Virus record (IMG/VR): IMGVR_UViG_3300021347_000031
Span: 1 to 25,465 of that record
Length of the DNA stretch: 25,465 nucleotides
Reading direction: 5' to 3' (one strand)
From: a virus
Shown: positions 1 through 5,217 of the stretch, piece after piece
How positions within the stretch are numbered: position 1 is the stretch's first letter
How the letters are laid out: each line of letters begins with the position of its first letter
Made by a program: the position numbers and the translations under genes
Notes under the pieces: generated by a model
What the model was told of the DNA's origin: nothing
The model's database searches: none
What the model saw: the letters and a program-made list of their open reading frames with translations, nothing else

Positions 1-10
1 GTTACTCTAG

Positions 11-18
11 CAAAGCTA
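11..18 (-). promoter_or_regulatory. possible Bacteroidetes-type -7 element at left edge
   Basis: The minus strand reads TAGCTTTG, a match to the Bacteroidetes -7 consensus TAnnTTTG, just past and overlapping the stop codon of the last early gene. No TTG or TTTG is found at the right distance upstream; that region is G-rich. Other single matches to this 8-mer occur inside genes (for example near 3596 and 12775), so the match alone is weak. If the two window ends join, this element would lie upstream of the packaging genes. Confidence 0.2.
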
Positions 19-297
19 TTTAAGATTTTTATACCCCCTCCCATTATTTTTTTTTATTATACTAACCTCATTCTTTAAATGTTCAATTGCTTTTTCTATA
101 CATTCTTGAGGTGATTCATGCTTTCTATCACTTCTTAATATATAACTCAATGCAGTTGCACAATTATAATTTAATTTATAATCTTCTATAATGTCAAAGG
201 CTTTATACCCATAAACCATTCCTTTGTAATAGTGTGGAGTATTGTCAATAGGTTTGTTCCTATCATATTCAAACCAATGTTCACTTTTTTCTTTCAT
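16..297 (-). CDS. DUF3310-like small phage protein
   Basis: This 93-aa protein shows the layout of the DUF3310 family (often labelled nucleotide kinase-like without proof): an N-terminal PIDNTPHYYKG segment, a GYKAFDII stretch, then a helical part with YILRSDRK and an ECIEKAIEHLKNEV tail. In the family a PxHY motif, a YxxR motif and a KAxxYL helix recur in that order, so the match is by pattern. The biochemical role is unknown. The ATG start overlaps the end of the upstream HNH gene by 17 nt, consistent with translation from the early transcript. It is the last gene before the window edge and is complete, with TAG at 16-18. Confidence 0.55.
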   Translation of the reverse strand: MKEKSEHWFEYDRNKPIDNTPHYYKGMVYGYKAFDIIEDYKLNYNCATALSYILRSDRKHESPQECIEKAIEHLKNEVSIIKKNNGRGYKNLK

Positions 298-616
298 AAT
301 CTTTTATTCCTTTTCTGTATTCTATTCCTTCATAACTTGATTTCTTAGCATGGCATTTATTACATAGGCTTTGTAAGTTGCTTTGATGTAACATTGAGCC
401 ACCTAAACTTATTTGTTTAATGTGATCCACCATTTGTGCAGCTGTTGTTTCTCCTTTACGTTTACACATCTCACATAATGGATTATCTTTAATGTAAAAC
501 TTTCTTGTCATTCGCCATGCTTTAGAATGATAGAATGCTGAGTTATCATGTTGCCTTGTATGCTTAGGCATTGTTTTAATCCAGCTTCTTTTTTTTGCTT
601 TAGGTAACGTTGGCAT
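281..616 (-). CDS. HNH endonuclease
   Basis: A 111-aa phage HNH nuclease of the type found next to terminase genes. A basic N-terminus is followed by HSKAWRMTRKFYIKDNPLCEMC. Zinc ligands are Cys48-Cys51 and Cys85-Cys88, and the catalytic core is Asp64-His65 (VDHI), Asn80 and His89 (CNKCHAKK), all in the canonical order. In HK97-like phages such nucleases assist terminase in cutting concatemeric DNA (gp74 of HK97 is the model). Here it sits at the end of the early module rather than beside terminase, unless the genome is circular, in which case it is a few hundred bases upstream of TerS. It overlaps both neighbours by 17 nt. Confidence 0.88.
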   Translation of the reverse strand: MPTLPKAKKRSWIKTMPKHTRQHDNSAFYHSKAWRMTRKFYIKDNPLCEMCKRKGETTAAQMVDHIKQISLGGSMLHQSNLQSLCNKCHAKKSSYEGIEYRKGIKDYERKK

Positions 617-866
617 AATATTTAGCTTCTTTAATTATATCTTGATTCTCTTTAATTTTCTTTCCAAGTATCTTAAAAAACAATTCCATTTCATCTTTGT
701 ATTCATCATTGCTTATTACATATCCTAATGTTGAAAGCATATAGATTGTCTTTATAAATTCTTGTTCATCTTCCCATTCATATTCTTTACTTATTTCTTT
801 TAAAATATTTATTGTTTGCTCTAAACATTCCATTGCACAATAAGTTATCTCATAATCTTTAGACAT
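600..866 (-). CDS. unknown acidic helical protein
   Basis: An 88-aa protein that I do not recognise. It is predicted mostly helical by eye, acidic in the middle (EYEWEDEQEFIKT, NDEYKDEMELFFKI) and lysine-rich near the C-terminus. It has no membrane segment, signal peptide or zinc-binding cysteines (only two scattered Cys). The ATG overlaps the end of the upstream HNH-like gene by 8 nt, and its 3' end overlaps the next HNH gene by 17 nt, so it is embedded in the recombination/nuclease cluster. The overlaps and start placement support a real gene. Confidence 0.6.
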   Translation of the reverse strand: MSKDYEITYCAMECLEQTINILKEISKEYEWEDEQEFIKTIYMLSTLGYVISNDEYKDEMELFFKILGKKIKENQDIIKEAKYYANVT

Positions 867-1194
867 TTAGTTCTGTTATTATATAATAATATTCTTGGTC
901 CACTTCTTTGATATATGCTAAGTTACTAAAATAATCTAAAAGTTTATGCCTATCTTTTGCTGATTCCCATAATGTGTGGCAACCAGTTCTCTCACCAATT
1001 GATAAACAATGCAATGTTATGTTCCTTCTATCAGTTACTAAATCACCTCTTCTTGACCTTGGTATTATGTGAGAAAAACTAAGAGGCACAGCGTTGCCAT
1101 GTTGACCGCAGCCAGAACAAGTATTGCGTTCTAATAATATCTCATGATATATTTTATTTAATTCCCTTTTTATTTTATCTTGTTTTTTACTCAC
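859..1194 (-). CDS. HNH-type zinc nuclease (NinG-like context)
   Basis: This 111-aa protein carries CSGCG (Cys26, Cys29), then SFSHIIPRS with the candidate catalytic His42, a basic RRGD segment, DRRNITLHC (Asn58, Cys63) and TGCHTLWE (Cys72, His73). The order Cys-x2-Cys, His, Asn, Cys, Cys-His is that of a beta-beta-alpha metal (HNH/treble clef) nuclease. The spacing between the last two cysteines (8 residues) is wider than in a standard HNH. The neighbours (VRR-NUC and a NinB-like protein) suggest a recombination or junction-processing role like lambda NinG, but that is inference from position. The ATG overlaps the VRR-NUC stop by 4 nt. Confidence 0.7.
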   Translation of the reverse strand: MSKKQDKIKRELNKIYHEILLERNTCSGCGQHGNAVPLSFSHIIPRSRRGDLVTDRRNITLHCLSIGERTGCHTLWESAKDRHKLLDYFSNLAYIKEVDQEYYYIITELNV

Positions 1195-1526
1195 CTTAAA
1201 TATTTATCTATTTCTTCTTTACATTCATTAAATCCTTTACATATAACAGCTTTATAACCTCTCTCATTTAATGCTTTTATCCATTCCTTTTGAGATTTTG
1301 TTGCTCTACCAGTTTCTGTTTTAATCTCTATAAATAAGCCATGATAATTATGATTAGGCTCTGTTATTTGTAAATCTGGAAATCCAGCCCAATAACCAGT
1401 TTTCTTAGCTTTTCTTGCTTGACTTATAGATGTTCTTATTCCACCTAAACTTGCACAAAACCTAGCCTTTGGATATTGCATTCTTATATAATTAACAACA
1501 TGAGTTTGTAAATCAGTTTCATTCAT
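1191..1526 (-). CDS. VRR-NUC domain nuclease
   Basis: This 111-aa protein is a single PD-(D/E)XK domain of the VRR-NUC type, a family of virus-type replication-repair nucleases that can cut branched DNA. An N-terminal Glu3 starts the ETDLQTHVVNYI helix. GFPDLQI supplies Asp51, and FIEIKTE supplies Glu67 and Lys69 of the E-x-K signature. QKEWIKALNERGYKAVICKG is the usual C-terminal helix and strand. The length is standard for stand-alone phage members. It overlaps the NinB-like gene by 8 nt and the HNH-like gene by 4 nt. Likely job: resolving or trimming replication and recombination intermediates. Confidence 0.88.
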   Translation of the reverse strand: MNETDLQTHVVNYIRMQYPKARFCASLGGIRTSISQARKAKKTGYWAGFPDLQITEPNHNYHGLFIEIKTETGRATKSQKEWIKALNERGYKAVICKGFNECKEEIDKYLR

Positions 1527-1902
1527 AAGTTGGAAGTGTTAAATCTAATGTAGTAGAACTCCAATAGCTTATGTTATTCATTAAATCATTAAACTCTTTT
1601 TTTGTTAGTGTTGATGTTCCCTTTAAATATACCTCAGTTATACCCTCTTCATTTTGTCTTTCCCTACGCAAAAACTTATAAGATATAAGCTCCTTTGTTT
1701 CCTCTTTTGTGTAACCAGTTTCTTTGCTAATAATATCAACCCATTTCCAAAACAAACTGTTTTGATCTTTAGTTCTATTATTATTCCTTTCAACTATTTT
1801 TATTACAACATCTTTACCTTCATATTGTTGTAATTGGTCATTAAAAAGCTGTTTATTATTCAATGTCAATTTCCCCTTTTTTACTGTTCCAAAGTGTTTC
1901 AT
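1519..1902 (-). CDS. NinB-like recombination protein
   Basis: A 127-aa protein resembling the NinB (Orf) family of phage recombination mediators, which bind single-stranded DNA. Supporting features are an N-terminal beta-rich part ending in VVIKIVERNNNRT, then the typical RTKDQNSLFWKWVDIISKETGY segment (family pattern RTxxQNxxxWxxLxxI), and a C-terminal TLTKKEFNDLMNNI helix followed by LDLTLPTYE. Lambda NinB acts with the Red system; here a probable annealing protein is encoded upstream in the same operon. The ATG lies inside the tiny membrane-protein ORF (47-nt overlap, different frame). Confidence 0.72.
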   Translation of the reverse strand: MKHFGTVKKGKLTLNNKQLFNDQLQQYEGKDVVIKIVERNNNRTKDQNSLFWKWVDIISKETGYTKEETKELISYKFLRRERQNEEGITEVYLKGTSTLTKKEFNDLMNNISYWSSTTLDLTLPTYE

Positions 1903-1990
1903 GTGTTGCTATTGTTATTGCTCCAATTAATAATATAATCATTAATGGGCTTATTAATATTGATATTAGTATTTTAAGTATTGTTTTCAT
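1856..1990 (-). CDS. tiny single-pass membrane protein (44 aa)
   Basis: A short ORF whose ATG shares one base with the upstream stop (TAATG at 1992-1988), the usual signature of translational coupling. It encodes about 44 residues: two lysines near the N-terminus, a long hydrophobic run of Ile/Leu from about residue 4 to 29, then a polar tail (HETLWNSKKGEIDIE). One transmembrane helix is expected. Its last 47 nt overlap the start of the NinB-like gene in another frame. It fills the only gap in the nuclease cluster. Function unknown; an early-expressed membrane peptide could modify the host envelope or exclude other phages, but nothing in the sequence decides this. Confidence 0.55.
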   Translation of the reverse strand: MKTILKILISILISPLMIILLIGAITIATHETLWNSKKGEIDIE

Positions 1991-2277
1991 TATCCTAATC
2001 TTATTACTACAAGTTTTTTGCAGTTTCTTTCATATAATTCTTTATGCTTTTCAGTTAGCTCAATATGCCAAATGTCTTTTATCTCAACACCAGTTTTATT
2101 CCACCATTCTCTAATTTGTTTCTTTGTGCCTATTAAACGAATATCTCTGCCAACGCTTTTAACATCAGCAACATAACCTCCATTCTTTCCTTTGTCATAA
2201 CTCCAAACACTTGTAGGCAATAATGAAGGCTTTAGCCACCAATCCTCAGCTATTAAAATGTCATCTTGATCACTCAT
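1990..2277 (-). CDS. unknown protein in recombination cluster
   Basis: A 95-aa protein that I do not recognise. It is rich in aromatic residues (AEDWWLKP, EWWNKT, DIWHIEL) with a basic C-terminus (ERNCKKLVVIRLG). The GYVADVKSVGRDIRLIGTKKQIREWW stretch looks like two strands followed by a helix. There are no clear catalytic motifs or membrane segments. It starts 8 nt inside the end of the coiled-coil gene and its TAA overlaps the ATG of the tiny membrane ORF by one base, so it is translated in the same chain. Confidence 0.6.
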   Translation of the reverse strand: MSDQDDILIAEDWWLKPSLLPTSVWSYDKGKNGGYVADVKSVGRDIRLIGTKKQIREWWNKTGVEIKDIWHIELTEKHKELYERNCKKLVVIRLG

Positions 2278-2506
2278 TTTCTTGTATTTCAGTTAGTTCG
2301 CCATTATCTATATTAATGCTCACTTTCCCATACTTATCCTCTAAATTTTTTTGCAGTTCGTCAAATAGTTTTTCAACCTCATTGACTTCATGCAATATTT
2401 TATGCTTTTGATTTTCAAGCCTTCCAAGTTCAATGTGTACTTGATTTAGTTTGCTCACATTTTCTTGTAAAGATTTTAATTCATCTTCAGTTAATTTTTT
2501 TTCCAT
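2270..2506 (-). CDS. small coiled-coil protein
   Basis: This 78-aa protein is almost wholly a heptad-like coiled coil from about residue 5 to 60 (LKSLQENVSKLNQVHIELG, then EVNEVEKLFDELQKNLEDK), with an acidic tail. I do not recognise a family. It lacks membrane, zinc or catalytic features. It lies 6 nt downstream of the possible loader gene and overlaps the next gene by 8 nt. A dimerising accessory or scaffold role in replication or recombination is possible but only inferred from neighbours. Confidence 0.6.
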   Translation of the reverse strand: MEKKLTEDELKSLQENVSKLNQVHIELGRLENQKHKILHEVNEVEKLFDELQKNLEDKYGKVSINIDNGELTEIQENE

Positions 2507-2512
2507 TTTTAT

Positions 2513-2866
2513 TTATTTATTTGTAATTAATTTAGTTTCTGTTCTATATGCTAGACGTTTATCTTTTTGGTGGTCTGCAACACCTTCATTGTTCCATATT
2601 ATGCCTCTCCATAATTTAAGCCATTTATAATAAGTTTTTGCATTAATGCTAAAATCATCAGTATTTCTAACTCCATTCCAAAACGCTTGTTTTACATCAA
2701 GCCACAATAAAGTTGGAAATGATTTTTTTAAATCAGATGCTAAACTTTGAGCCATTAACACTTTTGTTTTTGCATCTATGTTATGTTGCCCAAGATCAAG
2801 ATATGTTTTTGATAATAATTCAACACACATTTTTGTTAATTCAGATTCACTAATTTTTTTTATCAT
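2513..2866 (-). CDS. replication accessory protein (possible helicase-loader-like)
   Basis: This 117-aa protein has an all-helical look. SELTKMCVELLSKTYLDLGQ is followed by AKTKVLMAQSLASDLKKSF, then LLWLDVKQAFWNGVRNTDDF and INAKTYYKWLKLWRGIIW. The pattern of a helical bundle ending in a VRTYYxWL-like helix is familiar from small proteins encoded right after the winged-helix initiator in Bacteroidetes phages and prophages, where they sit in the position of a helicase loader or initiator partner. That function is inferred from position; no ATP-binding motif is present. The ATG overlaps the end of the initiator gene by 17 nt, implying coupled synthesis. Confidence 0.45.
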   Translation of the reverse strand: MIKKISESELTKMCVELLSKTYLDLGQHNIDAKTKVLMAQSLASDLKKSFPTLLWLDVKQAFWNGVRNTDDFSINAKTYYKWLKLWRGIIWNNEGVADHQKDKRLAYRTETKLITNK

Positions 2867-3518
2867 TTTCTTGTATTTGTTTTAATATTTGCATTGCCTC
2901 ATTATGAGATTGTAAATGCTTATCAACTTTACTTATTCCAACGCTGTTTAAAGCCCATTTAGATTCATTTTTAGCCCATGTCTTTAATCTCCTTGATGTG
3001 GACCATGTTTTCATGGTATCTTTTTTTAAAACACCTTTTTTTGTTGGCTCGGACCAATATTCAAAAAAATCAGTAAGCATTTCTTTTGAGTAATTTTCAA
3101 AAGCCATAACCTCATTAAAAAATTGATTTTTACTGTTATCTTTATTTAATTGATTATTTATTATATTATTACTTACTTGTACTTGATTATCCATGTTTGG
3201 AAAACCTAAATGTGGATTTTGTAGTTTTGGAGATTCAAAAACAGTATAATTAATACCAACTATAACACCTTTGTCATTTTTAACTCTTTCTCTTTCAACA
3301 TAACCATGTTTTATTAGTTCATTCATTGTTGATCTTATTGCAGTTTCACCTTCTTTTAAAATTGCAATTAATCCTTTAATTGATAAATTCCAAGAATCAC
3401 TAAAGCTGAGTAACATAGCTAATAAGCCCTTTGCTTTTAAAGATAGCCTTCTGTCCTTAAAAATACGATTACAAATAGTTGTGTAATCTTTGCTTTTTAT
3501 TACTCTAACTATGTCCAT
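2850..3518 (-). CDS. winged-helix replication initiator (DnaD/RepA-like)
   Basis: A 222-aa protein with an N-terminal winged-helix domain, about residues 5-100: KDYTTICNRIFKDRRLSLKA, KGLLAMLLSFSDSWNLSIKG, then GETAIRSTMNELIKHGYVER as recognition helix and a beta wing. A polar linker rich in Asn/Gln follows (about 115-140). The C-terminal domain (about 140-190) has FFEYWSEPTKKG and TWSTSRRLKTWAKN, a motif typical of phage replication proteins of Gram-negative Bacteroidetes that follow a KDFTTI-type winged helix. It probably binds the phage origin and recruits host helicase. No origin repeats could be identified inside it by eye. It begins one base after the upstream stop. Confidence 0.7.
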   Translation of the reverse strand: MDIVRVIKSKDYTTICNRIFKDRRLSLKAKGLLAMLLSFSDSWNLSIKGLIAILKEGETAIRSTMNELIKHGYVERERVKNDKGVIVGINYTVFESPKLQNPHLGFPNMDNQVQVSNNIINNQLNKDNSKNQFFNEVMAFENYSKEMLTDFFEYWSEPTKKGVLKKDTMKTWSTSRRLKTWAKNESKWALNSVGISKVDKHLQSHNEAMQILKQIQENDKKN

Positions 3519-3797
3519 TTAGCCCCAAATAATTTGTTGTTGTTTATATAATTTAGGAACATTATATTCATATTTAGCAATTGTTGTTGTATTGCCAAAC
3601 CTATTTTCTTTTTTTATCAATTTAGTTCTAATATTATAACCTTCATTTTTTAATCTAAAAATAATATCAGAAAGCCTAGTTGCTCCATAGTCTTTAATTG
3701 CCTCCCAGCTTGTTATTTTGCCATAGGTTTTTAAATGCCACATAATAGCCTCTCTTTGTGTTTTAACTTGATCTTTAGTAATATCAATTTTTTTCAT
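3519..3797 (-). CDS. winged helix-turn-helix DNA-binding protein
   Basis: This 92-aa protein is one winged-helix domain. QREAIMWHLKTYGKITSWEA gives helices 1-2, YGATRLSDIIFRLKNEGYNI the recognition helix, and LIKKENRFGNTTTIAKYEYN the beta wing. It belongs to the small phage family with an xTRLSxxIxxLRxxGYxI core, often found just before replication genes and probably regulatory. It sits between the DnaA-domain-like gene (4-nt ATGA overlap) and the initiator (adjacent). It may control the early operon or assist initiation; which one cannot be told from sequence. Confidence 0.75.
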   Translation of the reverse strand: MKKIDITKDQVKTQREAIMWHLKTYGKITSWEAIKDYGATRLSDIIFRLKNEGYNIRTKLIKKENRFGNTTTIAKYEYNVPKLYKQQQIIWG

Positions 3798-4171
3798 TTG
3801 TTTATAAAATCAATTAGTTCTTGTTTTAATTTTTCTATTTCTTTCCTCTTTTCCATATATCCACTACCATAAACTGAATACAAATTCATTTTATGCATAA
3901 ATTGTTTAAATGTTTTTTTTACATCTGGATCATTGTCTAAATCCTTATTAAATTCTTTGACATGATAAATACTTGATGCATGATTAAATCCAATAATATA
4001 ATTTTTTATGTCAACATAAGATACCTCTAAAAAGCTGTATATGTAATAAACAAACATTCTTTTAGCTCTTACATTGTTTTTTAATCTTGATGTATTATTT
4101 CTTACTTTTTCAATATCTGCATTCCAAAGTAAACATGATACTCTTAATGCCTCCTCAATTAGTTCTTTCAT
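3794..4171 (-). CDS. stand-alone DnaA domain IV-like protein
   Basis: A 125-aa protein whose middle resembles the C-terminal DNA-binding domain (domain IV) of the replication initiator DnaA. NNVRAKRMFVYYIYSFLEVS corresponds to the basic loop and the R-x2-A-mYL helix. YVDIKNYI matches the SlxxIGxxF helix, and GFNHASSIYHV (residues 61-71) stands where DnaA has GRDHSTVxHA, keeping the His at the equivalent place. A lysine-rich helical tail follows. No AAA+ ATPase domain is present. Domain IV alone recognises DnaA boxes, so this could mark the phage origin for, or compete with, host DnaA. The family call is by pattern and could be wrong. Neighbours are an annealing protein and winged-helix proteins. 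Confidence 0.6.
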   Translation of the reverse strand: MKELIEEALRVSCLLWNADIEKVRNNTSRLKNNVRAKRMFVYYIYSFLEVSYVDIKNYIIGFNHASSIYHVKEFNKDLDNDPDVKKTFKQFMHKMNLYSVYGSGYMEKRKEIEKLKQELIDFINK

Positions 4172-4548
4172 TATGGCTGATGTTTTATTTCGTCCTCAGA
4201 ATAAGTATTTGTAAAGCCTATTGTTTGAACAATGCATCTTGCCTTTGCTCTTTTTTCAGCTATTTCAACTTTAAAATGTTGAATGCAGTTTTTATCAGTT
4301 GCACTTCCAAAAGTTTCAATTTGCTTTAGCCAGTCATTATCTTCATTCTGTAAATAACTTGTAGCTTTGATAACTACATTGTCTTTCTCACATTTAATGA
4401 CATCAAATTCAATTTTAATATTAGTATCAAATTGAATACGTTCAATGCCACTTCTTGTTATTATTACAAAACCTCTGCGGTCTTGATAAATATCTTCTTT
4501 TGTAAGATTGTAATCTTTATATATTTTTGCTAGTTCTTTCTTTGTCAT
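4171..4548 (-). CDS. probable single-strand annealing protein (Rad52/RecT-like group)
   Basis: This 125-aa protein has a beta-hairpin-rich first half (RGFVIITRSGIERIQFDTNI, then IKIEFDVIKCEKDNVVIKAT) and a helix containing VEIAEKRAKARCIVQTIGF, followed by a short EDE tail. The order of three or more strands followed by an AEKRAxxRxxxxxxGF helix is a hallmark of phage annealing proteins of the Rad52/Redbeta superfamily, and small members of this length occur in Bacteroidetes phages. It would pair complementary single strands in recombination or replication. The downstream NinB-like protein and nucleases fit. No partner 5'-3' exonuclease or SSB gene is visible. Assignment is by pattern. Confidence 0.5.
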   Translation of the reverse strand: MTKKELAKIYKDYNLTKEDIYQDRRGFVIITRSGIERIQFDTNIKIEFDVIKCEKDNVVIKATSYLQNEDNDWLKQIETFGSATDKNCIQHFKVEIAEKRAKARCIVQTIGFTNTYSEDEIKHQP

Positions 4549-4763
4549 AATTTATCCATTATTGCTCCCAACATTAGTAATGCAACTGATCCGATTGCAA
4601 CTGTAATAAATGCAATGACGTTACCTAATATTTCTTGAGCTGTTAATTTATCTTTTACAGTATAATTTAATATGTCTTGTTTTTTAAAGAATCTATCTAA
4701 TTCAACTGTATTTAATAAATACTCTTTGTTGTTTTGTTTGTGTTTTACAATGTGCTGTTTCAT
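4545..4763 (-). CDS. small C-terminal-anchored membrane protein
   Basis: A 72-aa protein with a basic, polar N-terminal half (MKQHIVKHKQNNKEYLLNT) and one hydrophobic helix near the C-terminus (about residues 47-68, GNVIAFITVAIGSVALLMLG). It looks like a single-pass, tail-anchored inner membrane protein with a cytoplasmic N-terminus. No family recognised. It is the second gene of the early operon and overlaps the annealing-protein gene by 4 nt (ATGA). As an early membrane protein it could act in host takeover or exclusion, but this is speculation. Confidence 0.6.
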   Translation of the reverse strand: MKQHIVKHKQNNKEYLLNTVELDRFFKKQDILNYTVKDKLTAQEILGNVIAFITVAIGSVALLMLGAIMDKL

Positions 4764-4771
4764 TTTATATT

Positions 4772-5005
4772 TTATTGGATTAATTTAAAATCATACAAAT
4801 CATTTTCTCTTATTGCCCACTTATGAGTTCCACAATCTTTTAAATCACAATTTGTTAATGGAGTTGTATAACCATTAATTGAACATACTACAATCAATTT
4901 ATTATTACTATCTTTTTTTACTTCATAATTGCTGTTAGACCAATAAACATCTTCATTAATATTTAGTAAGAAATTTATTGTTTTTAAGATATTTTTGTTT
5001 GACAT
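4772..5005 (-). CDS. first gene of the early operon, unknown
   Basis: This 77-aa protein is the first behind the early promoter, with a 5' leader of about 30 nt. It is probably a small mixed alpha/beta protein: a helix (NILKTINFLLNINEDVYW), then strands (YEVKKDSNNKLIVVCSINGY) and an acidic end. Three cysteines are present (one in VVCSIN, the others in NCDLKDCGTHKW), which with His could bind a metal, but the spacing fits no motif that I know. No family is recognised. Promoter-proximal position suggests high early expression, as for many host-takeover proteins. Confidence 0.6.
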   Translation of the reverse strand: MSNKNILKTINFLLNINEDVYWSNSNYEVKKDSNNKLIVVCSINGYTTPLTNCDLKDCGTHKWAIRENDLYDFKLIQ

Positions 5006-5037
5006 TTTGTTTTTTTTAAGTTTATTATTTATTAATT

Positions 5038-5073
5038 ATAGTACAAAGATACAATACTTTTTAACATAAACAA
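5038..5073 (-). promoter_or_regulatory. early promoter, Bacteroidetes type
   Basis: On the minus strand a TTG at 5073-5071 is followed after exactly 19 nt by TATCTTTG at 5051-5044, matching the Bacteroidetes sigma factor consensus (TTG, 19 nt, TAnnTTTG). Transcription would start near 5037 and reach the first early ATG at 5005 about 30 nt later. It lies in the only long gene-free gap (5006-5217), directly after the late terminator, and every gene from 5005 to the left edge could be read from it. Confidence 0.75.
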
Positions 5074-5125
5074 CTAAAAATGTAAAAAACTTTATAATTA
5101 TTTTAATTTACTAGGTATATATAAA

Positions 5126-5153
5126 TAAAAAAAAGCCCCTAAAAAAGAGGCTT
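5126..5153 (-). terminator. intrinsic terminator ending the late operon
   Basis: On the minus strand AAGCCTC (5153-5147) pairs with GGGGCTT (5139-5133) around a TTTTTTA loop, followed by a run of T down to 5127. One pair is U-G, which becomes an A-C mismatch on the plus strand, so the hairpin is built for minus-strand RNA. It stands about 65 nt after the stop of the metallophosphoesterase gene and about 55 nt before the early promoter, separating late from early transcription. Confidence 0.85.
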
Positions 5154-5217
5154 CTTCCAACAAGATATTCTAAAAAACAATATTTTAACTTAAAAAAACA
5201 GCCAAATATATAAAAAA

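Noticed and set aside
1863-2114. Plus-strand ORF of 83 codons, hydrophobic
   Set aside because: It lies antisense to a tightly coupled chain of minus-strand genes, and its hydrophobicity follows from the AT-rich complement.
5203-5210. Second TAnnTTTG match (TATATTTG) on the minus strand after the metallophosphoesterase stop
   Set aside because: No TTG at the right distance (about 15 nt instead of 19), and any transcript would end at the terminator about 70 nt later. A small RNA is conceivable but unsupported.
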